Below, piece by piece: positions 17,654 through 27,544 of a stretch of DNA of 64,000 nt; position 1 is the first letter of the stretch, and every line of letters begins with the position of its first letter. Below the pieces are notes generated by a model. The model worked only from the letters and a program-made list of their open reading frames with translations. It was not told the origin of the DNA and did no database searches. Source of the DNA: Microbacterium marinilacus (GTDB lineage Bacteria; Actinomycetota; Actinomycetes; Actinomycetales; Microbacteriaceae); contig NZ_JAIJZW010000005.1 in NCBI RefSeq assembly GCF_019753765.1, forward strand, positions 62,001-126,000, read 5' to 3'. The position numbers were made by a program, and so were the translations under genes.

Positions 17654-18232
17654 TCAGGGAGCCAGCACCCGGGTGACGCTCTCGCGCAGCAGCTCGCGCC
17701 GACGTGTGTGCACCGCGGCCGTCTCGTCGAGGCCGGCGGCGTAGACGCCGCTGGCGGGAGACCACGCGCACGACATCCCGATCACCAGCGTCAGCAGCTC
17801 GAACGGATCGCCTGCCCTGATGCGCCCGGCCGCCTGGGCCTCCTCGATCGCCGTCAGCTTCGCGGCGTGATCCGCGTCGTCGAAGAGACGACCGGTGGGC
17901 CGGCGCTCGAGGCGGATCCAGGTCGTCAGGCGGATGAGCTCGGGCTGCCGCAGGTACTCGTCGTACAGCCGCACCGCCCACCCGGCGAGGTCGGCGCCCT
18001 CGAACGGCGCGATGGTCGTCAGCCGGTCGATGGAGTCGGACACCACGGCGTCGAACAGCCCGTCCTTGCTGCCGAAGTAGCCGTAGACCTGGGCCTTGTT
18101 CGTGCGCGCGGCGCGGGTGATCCGCTCGATGCGCGCTCCGGCGATGCCGCGCTCGGCGAACTCGTCGGCCGCGACGTCGAGGATGCGACGGCGCGTCGCC
18201 GTGCCGCGTGCGGTGGATGGCAGCTCGGGCAT
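17654..18232 (-). CDS. TetR/AcrR-family repressor
   Basis: 192 residues with an N-terminal TetR HTH (TRRRILDVAADEFAERGIAG, ITRAARTNKAQVYGYFGSKDGL) and a helical ligand-binding domain. Divergent from the alcohol dehydrogenase gene with two copies of a CGGTCTGTTT-containing site between them, so it most likely represses adh and itself. Inducer unknown. The pair is inserted between xerD and parA, which are usually neighbours. Confidence 0.9.
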   Translation of the reverse strand: MPELPSTARGTATRRRILDVAADEFAERGIAGARIERITRAARTNKAQVYGYFGSKDGLFDAVVSDSIDRLTTIAPFEGADLAGWAVRLYDEYLRQPELIRLTTWIRLERRPTGRLFDDADHAAKLTAIEEAQAAGRIRAGDPFELLTLVIGMSCAWSPASGVYAAGLDETAAVHTRRRELLRESVTRVLAP

Positions 18233-18252
18233 GTGCCGAGCCTAGCGAGAGA

Positions 18253-18315
18253 CGAACCGGTCTGTTTGCGGGAGAGGCTTGCGCGGCGTACATTAACAAA
18301 CCGAACGGTCTGTTT
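18253..18315. promoter_or_regulatory. Divergent tetR/adh promoter region with repeated operator
   Basis: An imperfect palindrome AAACCGAACGGTCTGTTT (18298-18315) lies just downstream of TACATT (18289-18294), the likely adh -10. A second related site, GAACCGGTCTGTTTG, sits at 18254-18268. TAGGCT read leftward at 18239-18244 is the likely tetR -10. The layout allows one repressor to shut off both directions. Confidence 0.6.
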
Positions 18316-18334
18316 CTCATCTCTGGAGGATGAC

Positions 18335-19375
18335 ATGCGCACGACGGAAGGCTGGCAGGCGACGGACGGGACCACCCGGCTGAGAAGGGTCGCGGTGCCC
18401 CGCCGCGACCTGCGCGACGGCGACATCGCCGTGCGCGTCGACTACTGCGGGGTATGCCACAGCGACCTGCACTCGATCCACCGCTCGGGCTCCGACGGCG
18501 CGGTCCCCGGCCACGAGTTCGTCGGCACGGTCACGGAGCTCGGATCGGACGTCGCCGCCCTGCGGGTCGGCCAGCTCGTCGCGATCGGCACCATCGTCGA
18601 CTCCTGCGGAGAGTGCGATGCATGTCGCGCCGGCCAGGAGAACTACTGCGCCGAAGGAGCGACCCTCACCTACGGCGGCACCGACCGCGTCGACGGCAGC
18701 CGCACGGCGGGCGGATACAGCCGCGAGTACGTGCTGAGCGCGCGCTTCGCCTACCCCCTCCCCGAGGGACTCGACCCGGCCGCCGCCGCGCCGCTGCTGT
18801 GCGCGGGCATCACGGTCTGGGAGCCGCTGCGGGTCACGGGCATCGGCCCCGGCAGCCGCGTGGCCGTCGCCGGCATGGGCGGCCTCGGCCACCTGGCGAT
18901 CAAGCTCGCCGTCGCGCTCGGCGCCGAGGTCACCGTGCTCAGCCGCACGGTCGAGAAGGCCGACGACGCACGCGCCCTCGGCGCGGCGCGACTGGTGCTG
19001 TCCACCGATGAGGCCGCCCTGCGCGACGCGGCGGGCTCGTTCGACCTCATCCTCGACACCATCTCCGCGCCTCACGACGTGCCGCCGCTGCTCGACCTGC
19101 TCGCCATCGACGGCACGCTGTGCATGCTGGGCTTCTTCGGCGAGGTCGCCGTGCCCGTCATGCGGCTGATGATGGGACGCAAGCGCCTGACCTCCTCGGG
19201 AACGGGAGGACGCGCGCACACCGCCGAGCTGCTCGAGTTCTGCGCCGAGCGCGGGATCACGGCCGACGTCGAGGTGCTGCCGTCGGCCCGCGTCTCCGAG
19301 GCGCTCGATCGGCTGGAGACCGGAGACGTGCGCTACCGCTTCGTGCTCGACCTCGCCGACCTCGACGCCGGCTGA
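18335..19375 (+). CDS. Zinc-dependent alcohol dehydrogenase
   Basis: 346-residue medium-chain dehydrogenase of the cinnamyl-alcohol/aldehyde-reductase type. Catalytic zinc ligands are in CGVCHSDLH and PGHEFVG; structural zinc in CGECDACRAGQENYC. The nucleotide-binding motif GMGGLGHLAIKLA lies near residue 187-199. ATG 18335 follows GGAGGA at the correct distance. Substrate unknown; the divergent TetR suggests induction by the aldehyde or alcohol it acts on. Confidence 0.92.
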   Translation: MRTTEGWQATDGTTRLRRVAVPRRDLRDGDIAVRVDYCGVCHSDLHSIHRSGSDGAVPGHEFVGTVTELGSDVAALRVGQLVAIGTIVDSCGECDACRAGQENYCAEGATLTYGGTDRVDGSRTAGGYSREYVLSARFAYPLPEGLDPAAAAPLLCAGITVWEPLRVTGIGPGSRVAVAGMGGLGHLAIKLAVALGAEVTVLSRTVEKADDARALGAARLVLSTDEAALRDAAGSFDLILDTISAPHDVPPLLDLLAIDGTLCMLGFFGEVAVPVMRLMMGRKRLTSSGTGGRAHTAELLEFCAERGITADVEVLPSARVSEALDRLETGDVRYRFVLDLADLDAG

Positions 19376-19445
19376 CCCGCCCTGCGCGCTCGACCGGCCG
19401 CCGCCGCGACGCGGGTGGTCGGTCGAGCGCGGCGGGCGCCCCGGC

Positions 19446-20348
19446 TCAGCGCGCCCGGGGGTGGCTGGTGACGTACACGTCGCGCAGGGTGTCGACCGTG
19501 ACGTGCGTGTAGATCTGGGTGGTCGCGACCGACGCGTGGCCCAGCAGCTCCTGCACCACGCGCACGTCGGCGCCGCCCTGCAGCAGATGGGTCGCGAACG
19601 AGTGGCGCAGCGTGTGCGGCGACACGTGCGCCTCGATCTGGGCCTTCTCGGCGGCGGCCTGGATCACGAGCCAGGCGCTCTGGCGCGACAGCGGCGCCCC
19701 GCGTGCGCCGAGGAACAGCCGCGGCGTCGCCCTGCCGCGCGTCGCAAGATCGGGGCGCACCCGCGTCAGATACGCGTCGAGCGCCGCACGGGCGTACGAG
19801 CCGACCGGCACGATCCGCTCCTTGTCGCCCTTGCCGCGCAGCCGCAGCACGTCGCCGGTCTGGACGTCGTCGACGTCGAGCTGCACGGCCTCCGACACAC
19901 GGGCGCCCGTGGCGTAGAGCAGCTCGAGCAGCGCCCGGTCGCGGATGCCGATCGGGTCCTCCCCCGAGGGGGCCGCGAGCAGCCGCTCCACCTGGTCGAC
20001 GGTGAGCGCCTTCGGCAGGCGGCGGGCCTGTTTCGGCGGCCGCAGCCGCTGCGAGGGGTCGGCGTCGGCGATGCCCTCGCGTGCGAGGAAGCGGTGCAGG
20101 CCCCGCACCGACGACTGCAGGCGCGCGAGCGACGACGCCGCGGGCGGCGGCTCCGCGGAGGCACGCTCCGCGCCGAACGCGGCGATGACCGCCGGGGTCA
20201 CGTCCTGGGTCTCGACGACGCCGCGCTCGTCGAGCCACTCCAGATAGCCGACGAGGTCGCGGCGGTAGGCCGCGACGGTGTGGTCGGAGAGCCCGCGCTC
20301 GATCGTGACATGCCGCAGGTACGCGTCGAGCGCGCGCTCCAGCCTCAT
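19446..20348 (-). CDS. xerD: Site-specific tyrosine recombinase XerD
   Basis: 300 residues; resolves chromosome dimers at dif with XerC. The core-binding domain (LDAYLRHVTIERGLS, HTVAAYRRDL) and the catalytic domain with R (TGARVSEAV), K (GKGDKERIVP), HTLRH, LGHASV and YTHVT tyrosine are all present. Its place upstream of parA-scpAB fits chromosomal XerD and distinguishes it from the element's integrase at 6573. Confidence 0.94.
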   Translation of the reverse strand: MRLERALDAYLRHVTIERGLSDHTVAAYRRDLVGYLEWLDERGVVETQDVTPAVIAAFGAERASAEPPPAASSLARLQSSVRGLHRFLAREGIADADPSQRLRPPKQARRLPKALTVDQVERLLAAPSGEDPIGIRDRALLELLYATGARVSEAVQLDVDDVQTGDVLRLRGKGDKERIVPVGSYARAALDAYLTRVRPDLATRGRATPRLFLGARGAPLSRQSAWLVIQAAAEKAQIEAHVSPHTLRHSFATHLLQGGADVRVVQELLGHASVATTQIYTHVTVDTLRDVYVTSHPRAR

Positions 20349-20388
20349 CGCGGGCTCCGCTGCTCCAGGTGCGCGATCGGGCGCCGCA

Positions 20389-21012
20389 TCACGCCGCGGC
20401 GTCCGCCCGTCGCCGCACCCTCTCGGCGGCGAGCATGACGCCGAGCATCATCGCGCCGTTGGCGACCTCGCCGCCCAGCACCGCCGAGACGGCCTCCTCG
20501 ATCGGCACCCACGCCAGCCGGATGTCCGCCTCCTCGCCGTCCCGGTCGAACGCCTCGGGAGCGTCCGAGAGGCCGGTGGCCAGGTACAGGTGGATCACCT
20601 CGTCGCTGCCGCCGGGAGTCGGCGCCATGCGGGCGAGCTTCTCCCAGTGGTCGGCGACGAGGTCGACCTCCTCGGCGAGCTCGCGCTGGGCGGCCTCGAG
20701 CGGATCCTCGCCCTCGACGTCGAGCAGGCCGGCCGGGATCTCCCAGTCGCGCGCACGGATGGGATGCCGGTACTGCTGGATCAGCAGCACCCGGTCGTCG
20801 TCGTCCAGCGCGACGACCGCCGCGGCGCCGGTGTGCGCGACGTAGTGACGCACCAGCTCGTGGTCGTTGTAGCGGAAGCGGTCCTCGCGCACGTCCCAGA
20901 CGTGCCCCTCGAAGGCGAGACGCGAGTCGAGCACCTCGACCTCGAACGGCTCGTCCCGGATGTGCTCTTCTTGGATGTGCTCTTCTTGGATGTGCGCAGC
21001 GTGCGAGGGCAT
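20389..21012 (-). CDS. NUDIX hydrolase, ADP-ribose pyrophosphatase type
   Basis: 207 residues with the NUDIX box as GLLDVEGEDPLEAAQRELAE followed by EVDL; the QQYRHPIRARDWEIPAG segment before it is typical of ADP-ribose pyrophosphatases. The N-terminus carries a short repeat, HIQEEHIQEEHIRDEP, encoded by repeated CAAGAAGAGCACATC. Its ATG begins 1 nt after the pyrG stop, so it is translationally coupled to pyrG, an arrangement widespread in Actinobacteria. Confidence 0.9.
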   Translation of the reverse strand: MPSHAAHIQEEHIQEEHIRDEPFEVEVLDSRLAFEGHVWDVREDRFRYNDHELVRHYVAHTGAAAVVALDDDDRVLLIQQYRHPIRARDWEIPAGLLDVEGEDPLEAAQRELAEEVDLVADHWEKLARMAPTPGGSDEVIHLYLATGLSDAPEAFDRDGEEADIRLAWVPIEEAVSAVLGGEVANGAMMLGVMLAAERVRRRADAAA

Positions 21013-21013
21013 G

Positions 21014-22699
21014 TCAGGCGCTCTCGACCTCGAACAGCTCGCTCGCCCGGTGGCGCTCGACGGCGGCGCCGACGAGCCCGCGGAACAGCGGGTGCGGGTC
21101 GGTGGGGCGCGAGCGCAGCTCGGGGTGCGCCTGCGTGGCGACGTAGTACGGGTGCACGTCGCGCGGCAGCTCGACGAACTCGACCAGGTTCAGGTCGGGG
21201 TTGATCCCCGAGAAGACCATGCCGGCGTCGGCGATCTGCTCGCGGTACGCGTTGTTCACCTCGTAGCGGTGACGGTGGCGCTCCTGCACCTCGGTCTGCC
21301 CGTACGCCTCGGCCACGATCGATCCGTCGGCGAGCTTCGCGGGGTACAGACCCAGGCGCATCGTGCCGCCCAGGTCGCCGCCGGCGATGATGTCGACCTG
21401 CTCGGCCATCGTCGCGATGACCGGGGCCGACGTCTCCGGGTCGAACTCGCTCGACGACGCGTCCTCGATGCCGGCGACGTGTCGGGCGTACTCGATGACC
21501 ATGCACTGCAGGCCGAGGCAGAGGCCGAGCGCGGGGATGCCCTGCTCACGGGCGAAGCGCAGCGCGCCGAGCTTGCCCTCGATGCCGCGGATGCCGAAGC
21601 CGCCCGGCACGCAGATCGCGTCGACGTCGGCCAGCTGCTTGGCCGCGCCCTCCGGCGTCTCGCACGTGTCCGAGGGGATCCAGCGGATGTTGACCTTCAC
21701 CTCGTGCGCGAAGCCGCCGGCCTTGAGCGCCTCGGTCACCGACAGGTAGGCGTCGGGCAGGTCGATGTACTTGCCGACGAGGCCGACCGTGACCTCGAGC
21801 TTCGGGTTGTGCACGGCGGTCAGCACCGTGTTCCAGCGCGTCCAGTCCACGTCGCCGGCGGTCAGCCCGAGGCGGCGCACGATGTACGCGTCGAGGCCCT
21901 GATCGTTCAGGGTCGAGGGGATGTCGTAGATGCTCGGCAGGTCGACCGTGTTGATGACGCCCTCGACGTCGACGTCGCACATCAGCGCGATCTTGTTGCG
22001 GTTCGACTCGCTCACGGGGCGGTCGCTGCGCAGCACGAGCGCGTCGGGCTGGATGCCGAGCTGGCGGAGCGCCGCGACGGAGTGCTGGGTCGGCTTGGTC
22101 TTCTGCTCCCCCGACGCGCCCATGAACGGCACGAGCGACACGTGGACGAAGAACACGTTGTCGCGACCGAGCTCGTGGCGCAGCTGACGCGCGGCCTCGA
22201 GGAAGGGCTGCGACTCGATGTCGCCGACGGTGCCGCCGACCTCGGTGATGATGACGTCGGGCTTCGGGTCGGCCTCGGCCTGCAGGCGCATGCGCCGCTT
22301 GATCTCGTCGGTGATGTGCGGGATCACCTGCACCGTGTCGCCGAGGTACTCGCCGCGACGCTCCTTGGCGATCACCTGCGAGTAGATCTGACCGGTGGTG
22401 ACGTTCGCCGCCTGGCTGAGGTTGACGTCGAGGAACCGCTCGTAGTGGCCGATGTCGAGATCGGTCTCGGCGCCGTCGTCCGTGACGAACACCTCGCCGT
22501 GCTGGAACGGGTTCATCGTGCCCGGGTCGACGTTCAGATACGGGTCGAGCTTCTGCATCACGACGTGCAGTCCGCGGGCCGTCAGCAGATTGCCGAGGCT
22601 CGCCGCGGTGAGGCCCTTGCCGAGCGAGGAGACGACACCACCCGTCACGAAGATCTGCTTGGTCGTGTCGTTCTTGGGTCCCGCGCCAGGAGTCTGCAT
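21014..22699 (-). CDS. pyrG: CTP synthase
   Basis: 561 residues; converts UTP to CTP using glutamine. The N-terminal synthetase domain starts [17 protein letters not shown] and holds [16 protein letters not shown]; the C-terminal class I amidotransferase has [15 protein letters not shown] with the nucleophilic Cys and a final HPE motif ([10 protein letters not shown]). ATG 22699 (MQTPGAG) is chosen because the upstream extension is Arg-rich. TAGGAT read leftward at 22711-22716 is a likely -10. Confidence 0.97.
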   Translation of the reverse strand: MQTPGAGPKNDTTKQIFVTGGVVSSLGKGLTAASLGNLLTARGLHVVMQKLDPYLNVDPGTMNPFQHGEVFVTDDGAETDLDIGHYERFLDVNLSQAANVTTGQIYSQVIAKERRGEYLGDTVQVIPHITDEIKRRMRLQAEADPKPDVIITEVGGTVGDIESQPFLEAARQLRHELGRDNVFFVHVSLVPFMGASGEQKTKPTQHSVAALRQLGIQPDALVLRSDRPVSESNRNKIALMCDVDVEGVINTVDLPSIYDIPSTLNDQGLDAYIVRRLGLTAGDVDWTRWNTVLTAVHNPKLEVTVGLVGKYIDLPDAYLSVTEALKAGGFAHEVKVNIRWIPSDTCETPEGAAKQLADVDAICVPGGFGIRGIEGKLGALRFAREQGIPALGLCLGLQCMVIEYARHVAGIEDASSSEFDPETSAPVIATMAEQVDIIAGGDLGGTMRLGLYPAKLADGSIVAEAYGQTEVQERHRHRYEVNNAYREQIADAGMVFSGINPDLNLVEFVELPRDVHPYYVATQAHPELRSRPTDPHPLFRGLVGAAVERHRASELFEVESA

Positions 22700-22835
22700 C
22701 ACGGGCTTCGATCCTAACAGTCGCAGCTTCGAGCGAGCCGTGCGGCACGCCCGTGGAGACCGCGCCCGACCGCCGGACGGCATGCGGCGGGGTGCCGCGC
22801 TCGTCGCGCCGGGCCGTGCGCTTCGGCATATCGTG

Positions 22836-25784
22836 TCATGGCCGGGGCTTCGACCGCGAACGGCCGGTGCGCGCTGCGGGCGCGTTCGCGGCACGGCGCG
22901 TCGCGACGAGCGACCAGATCGCCGCGACGACGTTCACGAGGAACAGGATCCCCATCGGCGCGAACCACGGCTCGTCGCCGCTCCAGTCGGCCGTCGTCCA
23001 CACGAACACCGGCAGCTGGGCCACGGTGGCGGCGGGCGCCAGCCAGCGCGCGGCGTCGCGTCGCGCCCCCTGCGGGAGGCTCCGTCCGCGCCGGATCCCG
23101 ACGAGCGCCGCGGCGAGCGCCGTCAGGCCGATCGCCATCGTCAGGACGATCGGGAACGCGCGCCAGCCGGCCCAGAGCACCCAGCCGGTGCGTTCCGCGT
23201 CCACGACCGAGCCCTCCGGGAACAGCAGCTGCAGCCCGAGGTAGCGCGCGTCGTCGTCAGGCTCGGGGTGGAGCCGGTAGGTCACGTCTTCACCGTCGCG
23301 CTGGACGGCATCGGGCTCTCGCACCGAGACGTCGTCGTTGCGGCGGTGATCGAGCGCGCCGATACCCGCCGCCTGCTCGGCGAGGTCCGCCGGCATCGTG
23401 AGCGACACGGCCACGTCCTCGACCTCGATCGTGTCGCCGCCCAGTTCGAGCAGTCCGTCCCAGCCGAACGACCAGTCCGGGTCGATCGCCGTCCAGCGCA
23501 GCTCGTCGTGCCACGCGCCGTCGGCGAACGTCCGTACAGCGGGCGTCTCCAGCCGGTAGGCGATGACGACCTCGTGCTCGCCCGGCCAGTCATCCTGCAG
23601 CGTGGTGCTCATCAAGAGCTTCCCCTGCAGCCGGCTCGTCTCGAACGGCACCTCCTCGCCGTCCACCGTCACGCTCTCGACGACGAGACCCTGGTCCTGC
23701 CCGTCGGGCCGGTCGGTCCACTGGCGGGTGACCTGCCTGACGTACCGGCCGCCGTCGGCGACGGTCACCTGCAGGCGCTCCTCGACGGCGAGCGCGAGCC
23801 CCTCGTCGGATCGGTCGAGGCGGGCGTCCGCGGCGAACTCCCGCACGAACATGCCGTAGCTGCCGGGGACGTCGCCCAGGAAGACGGCGTCCATCTCGGG
23901 GCGGACGGTGGGCGAGGGCACGAGGGCGGCCACGAGGAACGCCCCGACGACCAGCACCGCCGAGCCGACCCGCAGCGCGATGCGTCCCCCGCTCAGGAAC
24001 GCGGGATCGGCTTTGACGTCGCGGGCCACACCCGCGTCGTCCATCGCCCGGGCGACGATCGCGGCCGCGCGCCGGGGCCGCGAGAACATGACCGCGTACG
24101 GCAGCAGCGGGTCGGCGAGCGTGCCGCGCTCGGCCAGCTGCGTGCGCTCGGCGAACAGCCGCACTCCCAGGAGGTGCTCGCGCACGAACGCGCCGGGACG
24201 CGTCAGGGGTCGAGCGGTGAGCGCGATGACCAGCACGAGGGCTCCGAGCAGGATCGCCACCGCGACGGCGGCGACCGGCCACCAGTAGACGCTGAGCGGG
24301 AACTGGTGCGAGAGCTGCCGGGCGAGCCCCAGCTGCACGACGGGCAGCGCGAGGGCGGCGCCGACGAAGTTGTCGCGCACGAAGCCGTGGGGCACGCGAC
24401 GCAGCTTCAGCCGGAACGTCTCCGACCAGGCCGGCGCGCCCAGGTAGTGGGTCCACGCGTGGGGCCAGTTGCCGAGCCTCCCCGCGCGGTGCAGCTCACG
24501 TGCCAGCGCGCGCCGGGCGTCCTTCGGTCGTGCGGCCGCCTGCGCGCCGCCGGAGCTGTCGACGGCTCGCCCGCCCTTGCCCTTCCGCCGCCAGCGCGGG
24601 GCCTTCCGCTCCGTCTCGGCCGCGCCCGCCGTCGCCTCCTGGTACGCGGCGAGCGCGCGCACGAGCGGGGCGGTGCCGATGGAGCGCCAGAGCCGTGCGG
24701 CGATCGACGGCGAGACGCCCTTCGGCGGATCCGACTGCGCGACGTACCAGGCCCTGCCGCGCGCATCCCCCCAGGCCACGGCGCGGGCGGCGAGCGCGAG
24801 CAGCAGCGCGAGCGCGGCCAACAGCAGCGGCACGAAGGGGCCGACCACCATCACCCAGTACAGGGCGGTCGGCGCGGGCATCTCGAATGTGCCCGGCGCG
24901 AAGTGGAACCGGAACCAGAACGACGAGTGCGGAGGTAGCGTCTGGTCGTTCGTGAGCTCGTAGGTGACGGTGTCGGCGGTCTCGCTGTCCGGTTCGAGCG
25001 CGGTGCTGTCGGCGGCGAGCAGCCACTCCACGCCGCCGCGCGGCTGCCGAGCGTACGCGTCGACGAGGTCGCGCGGCATGGTCACCGTCACGGTCGTCGA
25101 CGCGGAGCCGTGCGCCCAGTCCGGGCCGAACGCGTCCCACTCCAGCATCTGCGTCCACGCCCGCGTCGACTCGTCGAACGTGTCGGCGGCGGCGTCGCGC
25201 AGCGTGTAGCGCAGCACCACGTCGTGGTCGCCGGTCAGGCGCTCCCCCGCGTCCACCCGCAGCTCGGTGCGCGTGGCGCTCCGGCGCACCTCCGCGTCGA
25301 CCGCCGCGCCGTCGAGCTCGGCGGAGACCAGCGCGACGTCCAGGTCGTGGCCCTCGTACTCGCCCACCAGCACCCGCTCGACGGACGACTCGTCCACGTC
25401 CTCGGGGAAGAGGGCGGTGATCCGCTCCTCGACCTCGATCGCGAGGTGGCCGTCCTCCTCGCGCGAGACGGTGTAGTCGGCCTCGAAGCTGCGCGCGATC
25501 CACGTCTCCGTGCCCGACTCCGCCGCATCGATGTAGTCGTCGAACCCCATCGGGGCGTTGATCACGGGGCCGAACAGCAGCAGCACGCCGAGCGCCGCGA
25601 CCACGCCCCATGTGATCCTCGCCGCGCGGCGGGAGCGCTTCGAGCCTCGGGCCCGAGCCCGCGCCTCGGTGCGCAGCAGCCACACCGAAAGCCAGCGGTA
25701 CAGCGGCGTCTGGCGGCGAGGCGGGATCGCGACGGCCTCCGCCGGCGGGGTCGCCGTCGGGTCGCCGTCCCGCGCGTCGGTCAT
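22836..25784 (-). CDS. Large membrane protein with duplicated DUF2207-like halves
   Basis: 982 residues. Each half has a membrane anchor, an extracytoplasmic beta-rich region with matching phrases ([16 protein letters not shown] in the first, [17 protein letters not shown] in the second; [10 protein letters not shown] and [10 protein letters not shown]), then membrane helices. The repeat structure and layout resemble DUF2207 membrane proteins, tandemly duplicated. Hydrophobic segments lie near residues 56-73, 300-330, 460-520, 625-645 and 895-960. Function unknown. It occupies the recN-pyrG interval where other Actinobacteria often keep steA and mctB. Confidence 0.75.
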   Translation of the reverse strand: MTDARDGDPTATPPAEAVAIPPRRQTPLYRWLSVWLLRTEARARARGSKRSRRAARITWGVVAALGVLLLFGPVINAPMGFDDYIDAAESGTETWIARSFEADYTVSREEDGHLAIEVEERITALFPEDVDESSVERVLVGEYEGHDLDVALVSAELDGAAVDAEVRRSATRTELRVDAGERLTGDHDVVLRYTLRDAAADTFDESTRAWTQMLEWDAFGPDWAHGSASTTVTVTMPRDLVDAYARQPRGGVEWLLAADSTALEPDSETADTVTYELTNDQTLPPHSSFWFRFHFAPGTFEMPAPTALYWVMVVGPFVPLLLAALALLLALAARAVAWGDARGRAWYVAQSDPPKGVSPSIAARLWRSIGTAPLVRALAAYQEATAGAAETERKAPRWRRKGKGGRAVDSSGGAQAAARPKDARRALARELHRAGRLGNWPHAWTHYLGAPAWSETFRLKLRRVPHGFVRDNFVGAALALPVVQLGLARQLSHQFPLSVYWWPVAAVAVAILLGALVLVIALTARPLTRPGAFVREHLLGVRLFAERTQLAERGTLADPLLPYAVMFSRPRRAAAIVARAMDDAGVARDVKADPAFLSGGRIALRVGSAVLVVGAFLVAALVPSPTVRPEMDAVFLGDVPGSYGMFVREFAADARLDRSDEGLALAVEERLQVTVADGGRYVRQVTRQWTDRPDGQDQGLVVESVTVDGEEVPFETSRLQGKLLMSTTLQDDWPGEHEVVIAYRLETPAVRTFADGAWHDELRWTAIDPDWSFGWDGLLELGGDTIEVEDVAVSLTMPADLAEQAAGIGALDHRRNDDVSVREPDAVQRDGEDVTYRLHPEPDDDARYLGLQLLFPEGSVVDAERTGWVLWAGWRAFPIVLTMAIGLTALAAALVGIRRGRSLPQGARRDAARWLAPAATVAQLPVFVWTTADWSGDEPWFAPMGILFLVNVVAAIWSLVATRRAANAPAARTGRSRSKPRP

Positions 25785-25827
25785 GCTCCCGCGCCCGTCA
25801 CGCCCGCGGCCCTCAGGCCCGCAGCCC

Positions 25828-27519
25828 TCATACGCGGGCAGTGCCGAGCTGCAGCAGCTCGCGAGCGTGGGTCAGTGCCGCGTCCGAGTCGGCCAGGCCC
25901 GACAGCAGCCGCGCCATCTCGGCCTCGCGGTCGCCGCCGTCCAGGCGGGTGACGCTCGACGACGTCACCGACCCGTCGTTCGCCTTGACCACGCTGAGGT
26001 GGTTGCCCGCGAACGCGGCGACCTGCGCCAGGTGGGTGACGGCGATCACCTGCGACGTCTCGGCGAGGCGCGCGAGGCGTCGTCCCACCTCGATGGCGGC
26101 GGCGCCGCCGATGCCGGCGTCGACCTCGTCGAAGACGAACGTCGGGACCGGGTCGGTGCCGGCGATCACGACCTCGATCGCGAGCATCACGCGGCTGAGC
26201 TCGCCGCCCGACGCGCCCTTCGACACGGGGCGGGGCTCGGCGCCCGGATGCGGCGCGAGCAGCAGCGAGACGTCGTCGCGGCCGTGCGTCGACTCTGCCC
26301 CCGGGACCACGTCGACCAGCAGACGGGCATCGGGCATGGCGAGGGCGTGCAGTTCCTCCGTCACCGCCCCGGCGAGCCTCGCCGCGGCGTGCGTGCGGGC
26401 GGCGGTGAGCGCGCCGGCGTGGGCGTCGAGCGCGTGCCTCGCCTCGGCGAGCTGCGCGCGCAGCCGGTCGACGCGGTCGCCGTCGTCGTCCAGCTCCGCC
26501 AGCCGGGCGGATCCGGTCTGCAGCAGCTCGATGGCGGCGTCGAGCGACCCGTGCGCGCGCACGAGGCCGTTCAGGATCGCGCGTCGCTCCTCCACGCCGG
26601 CGAGCTCGGCCGGCCCGCTCTCGTCGAGGTCGGCCAGGAAGCCGGACAGCTCGACGGCGATGTCGGCGGCGCGGTACCCGAGATCGGCGAGCTGCTCCGA
26701 CAGCGCGGCGAGCGCCGGGTCGGACGCCCGCTCCAGCGCGCGGCGGGCATCGGCGAGCAGCGTCGACACGTCGACCGCGTCCTCCTCGCTCGAGAGCGCC
26801 TCGCGGGCGACAGCGGCGGCGTCGCGCAGCTCCTCGGCGTTCGCCAGTCGCTCGGCGCGCTCGGCGAGGGCGACGTCCTCGCCGGCCTCGGGCGCCGCCT
26901 GCTCGATCTCGTCGAGCGTCGCCCGCAGGGTCTGCGCCTCGGCGGCCCGGGCGTCGCGGTCGGTGACCAGCGTCGACAGCTCCTGCTCGAGCGCGCGCCA
27001 GCCGTCGTAGGCGTCGCGGTACGCGGCGAGCGCGTCGCGCACCGGCTCGCCGGCGAAGCGGTCGAGCGCGTCGCGCTGCGCCGCCGCAGACTTCAGCCGC
27101 AGCTGGTCGGACTGGCCGTGGACGACCACGAGCGCGTCGGCGAGCTCGGCGAGCACCCCGGCCGGTGCGGCCCGGCCGCCGACGCTCGCGCGGCTGCGTC
27201 CCTCGGCCGCGAGCGTGCGCGACAGGTACAGCTCCGCGCGTCCCCCGCCGATCGGCTCGAGGTCGCCGCCCGCCTCGCGCACGCGCTCGGCGACCGGCCC
27301 CTCCTCGGGCACGATCCAGACGCCCTCGACCGAGGCCTGCGGCGCGCCGGCCCGCACGGCGCCGGAGTCGGCCCGCTGACCGAGCAGCAGGCCGAGGCCC
27401 GTGACCACCATGGTCTTGCCGGCGCCCGTCTCGCCCGTGATGGCGGTGAAGCCCGCCCCCATCGGCAGGGCGGCCTCGCTGATGACGCCGAGGTCGCGCA
27501 GACGCATCTCTTCGATCAT
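25828..27519 (-). CDS. recN: DNA repair protein RecN
   Basis: 563-residue SMC-like ATPase for double-strand break repair. Walker A ITGETGAGKTMVV near residues 27-39; C-terminal signature GASGGELSRVMLAIEV and Walker B TFVFDEVDAGIGG; the middle is coiled coil. ATG 27519 (MIEEMRLRDLGV) is chosen because the upstream frame lies in nadK. It follows nadK after a 25-nt gap, as in most Actinobacteria. Confidence 0.95.
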   Translation of the reverse strand: MIEEMRLRDLGVISEAALPMGAGFTAITGETGAGKTMVVTGLGLLLGQRADSGAVRAGAPQASVEGVWIVPEEGPVAERVREAGGDLEPIGGGRAELYLSRTLAAEGRSRASVGGRAAPAGVLAELADALVVVHGQSDQLRLKSAAAQRDALDRFAGEPVRDALAAYRDAYDGWRALEQELSTLVTDRDARAAEAQTLRATLDEIEQAAPEAGEDVALAERAERLANAEELRDAAAVAREALSSEEDAVDVSTLLADARRALERASDPALAALSEQLADLGYRAADIAVELSGFLADLDESGPAELAGVEERRAILNGLVRAHGSLDAAIELLQTGSARLAELDDDGDRVDRLRAQLAEARHALDAHAGALTAARTHAAARLAGAVTEELHALAMPDARLLVDVVPGAESTHGRDDVSLLLAPHPGAEPRPVSKGASGGELSRVMLAIEVVIAGTDPVPTFVFDEVDAGIGGAAAIEVGRRLARLAETSQVIAVTHLAQVAAFAGNHLSVVKANDGSVTSSSVTRLDGGDREAEMARLLSGLADSDAALTHARELLQLGTARV

Positions 27520-27544
27520 GTGGTCGCCTCCGCGACGTGGTCGG

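Noticed and set aside
22452..24938. Long open frame on the plus strand (about 828 codons)
   Set aside because: It lies opposite pyrG and the DUF2207-like gene and is low-complexity Arg/Gly/Ala/Pro, as expected for the antisense of GC-rich genes.
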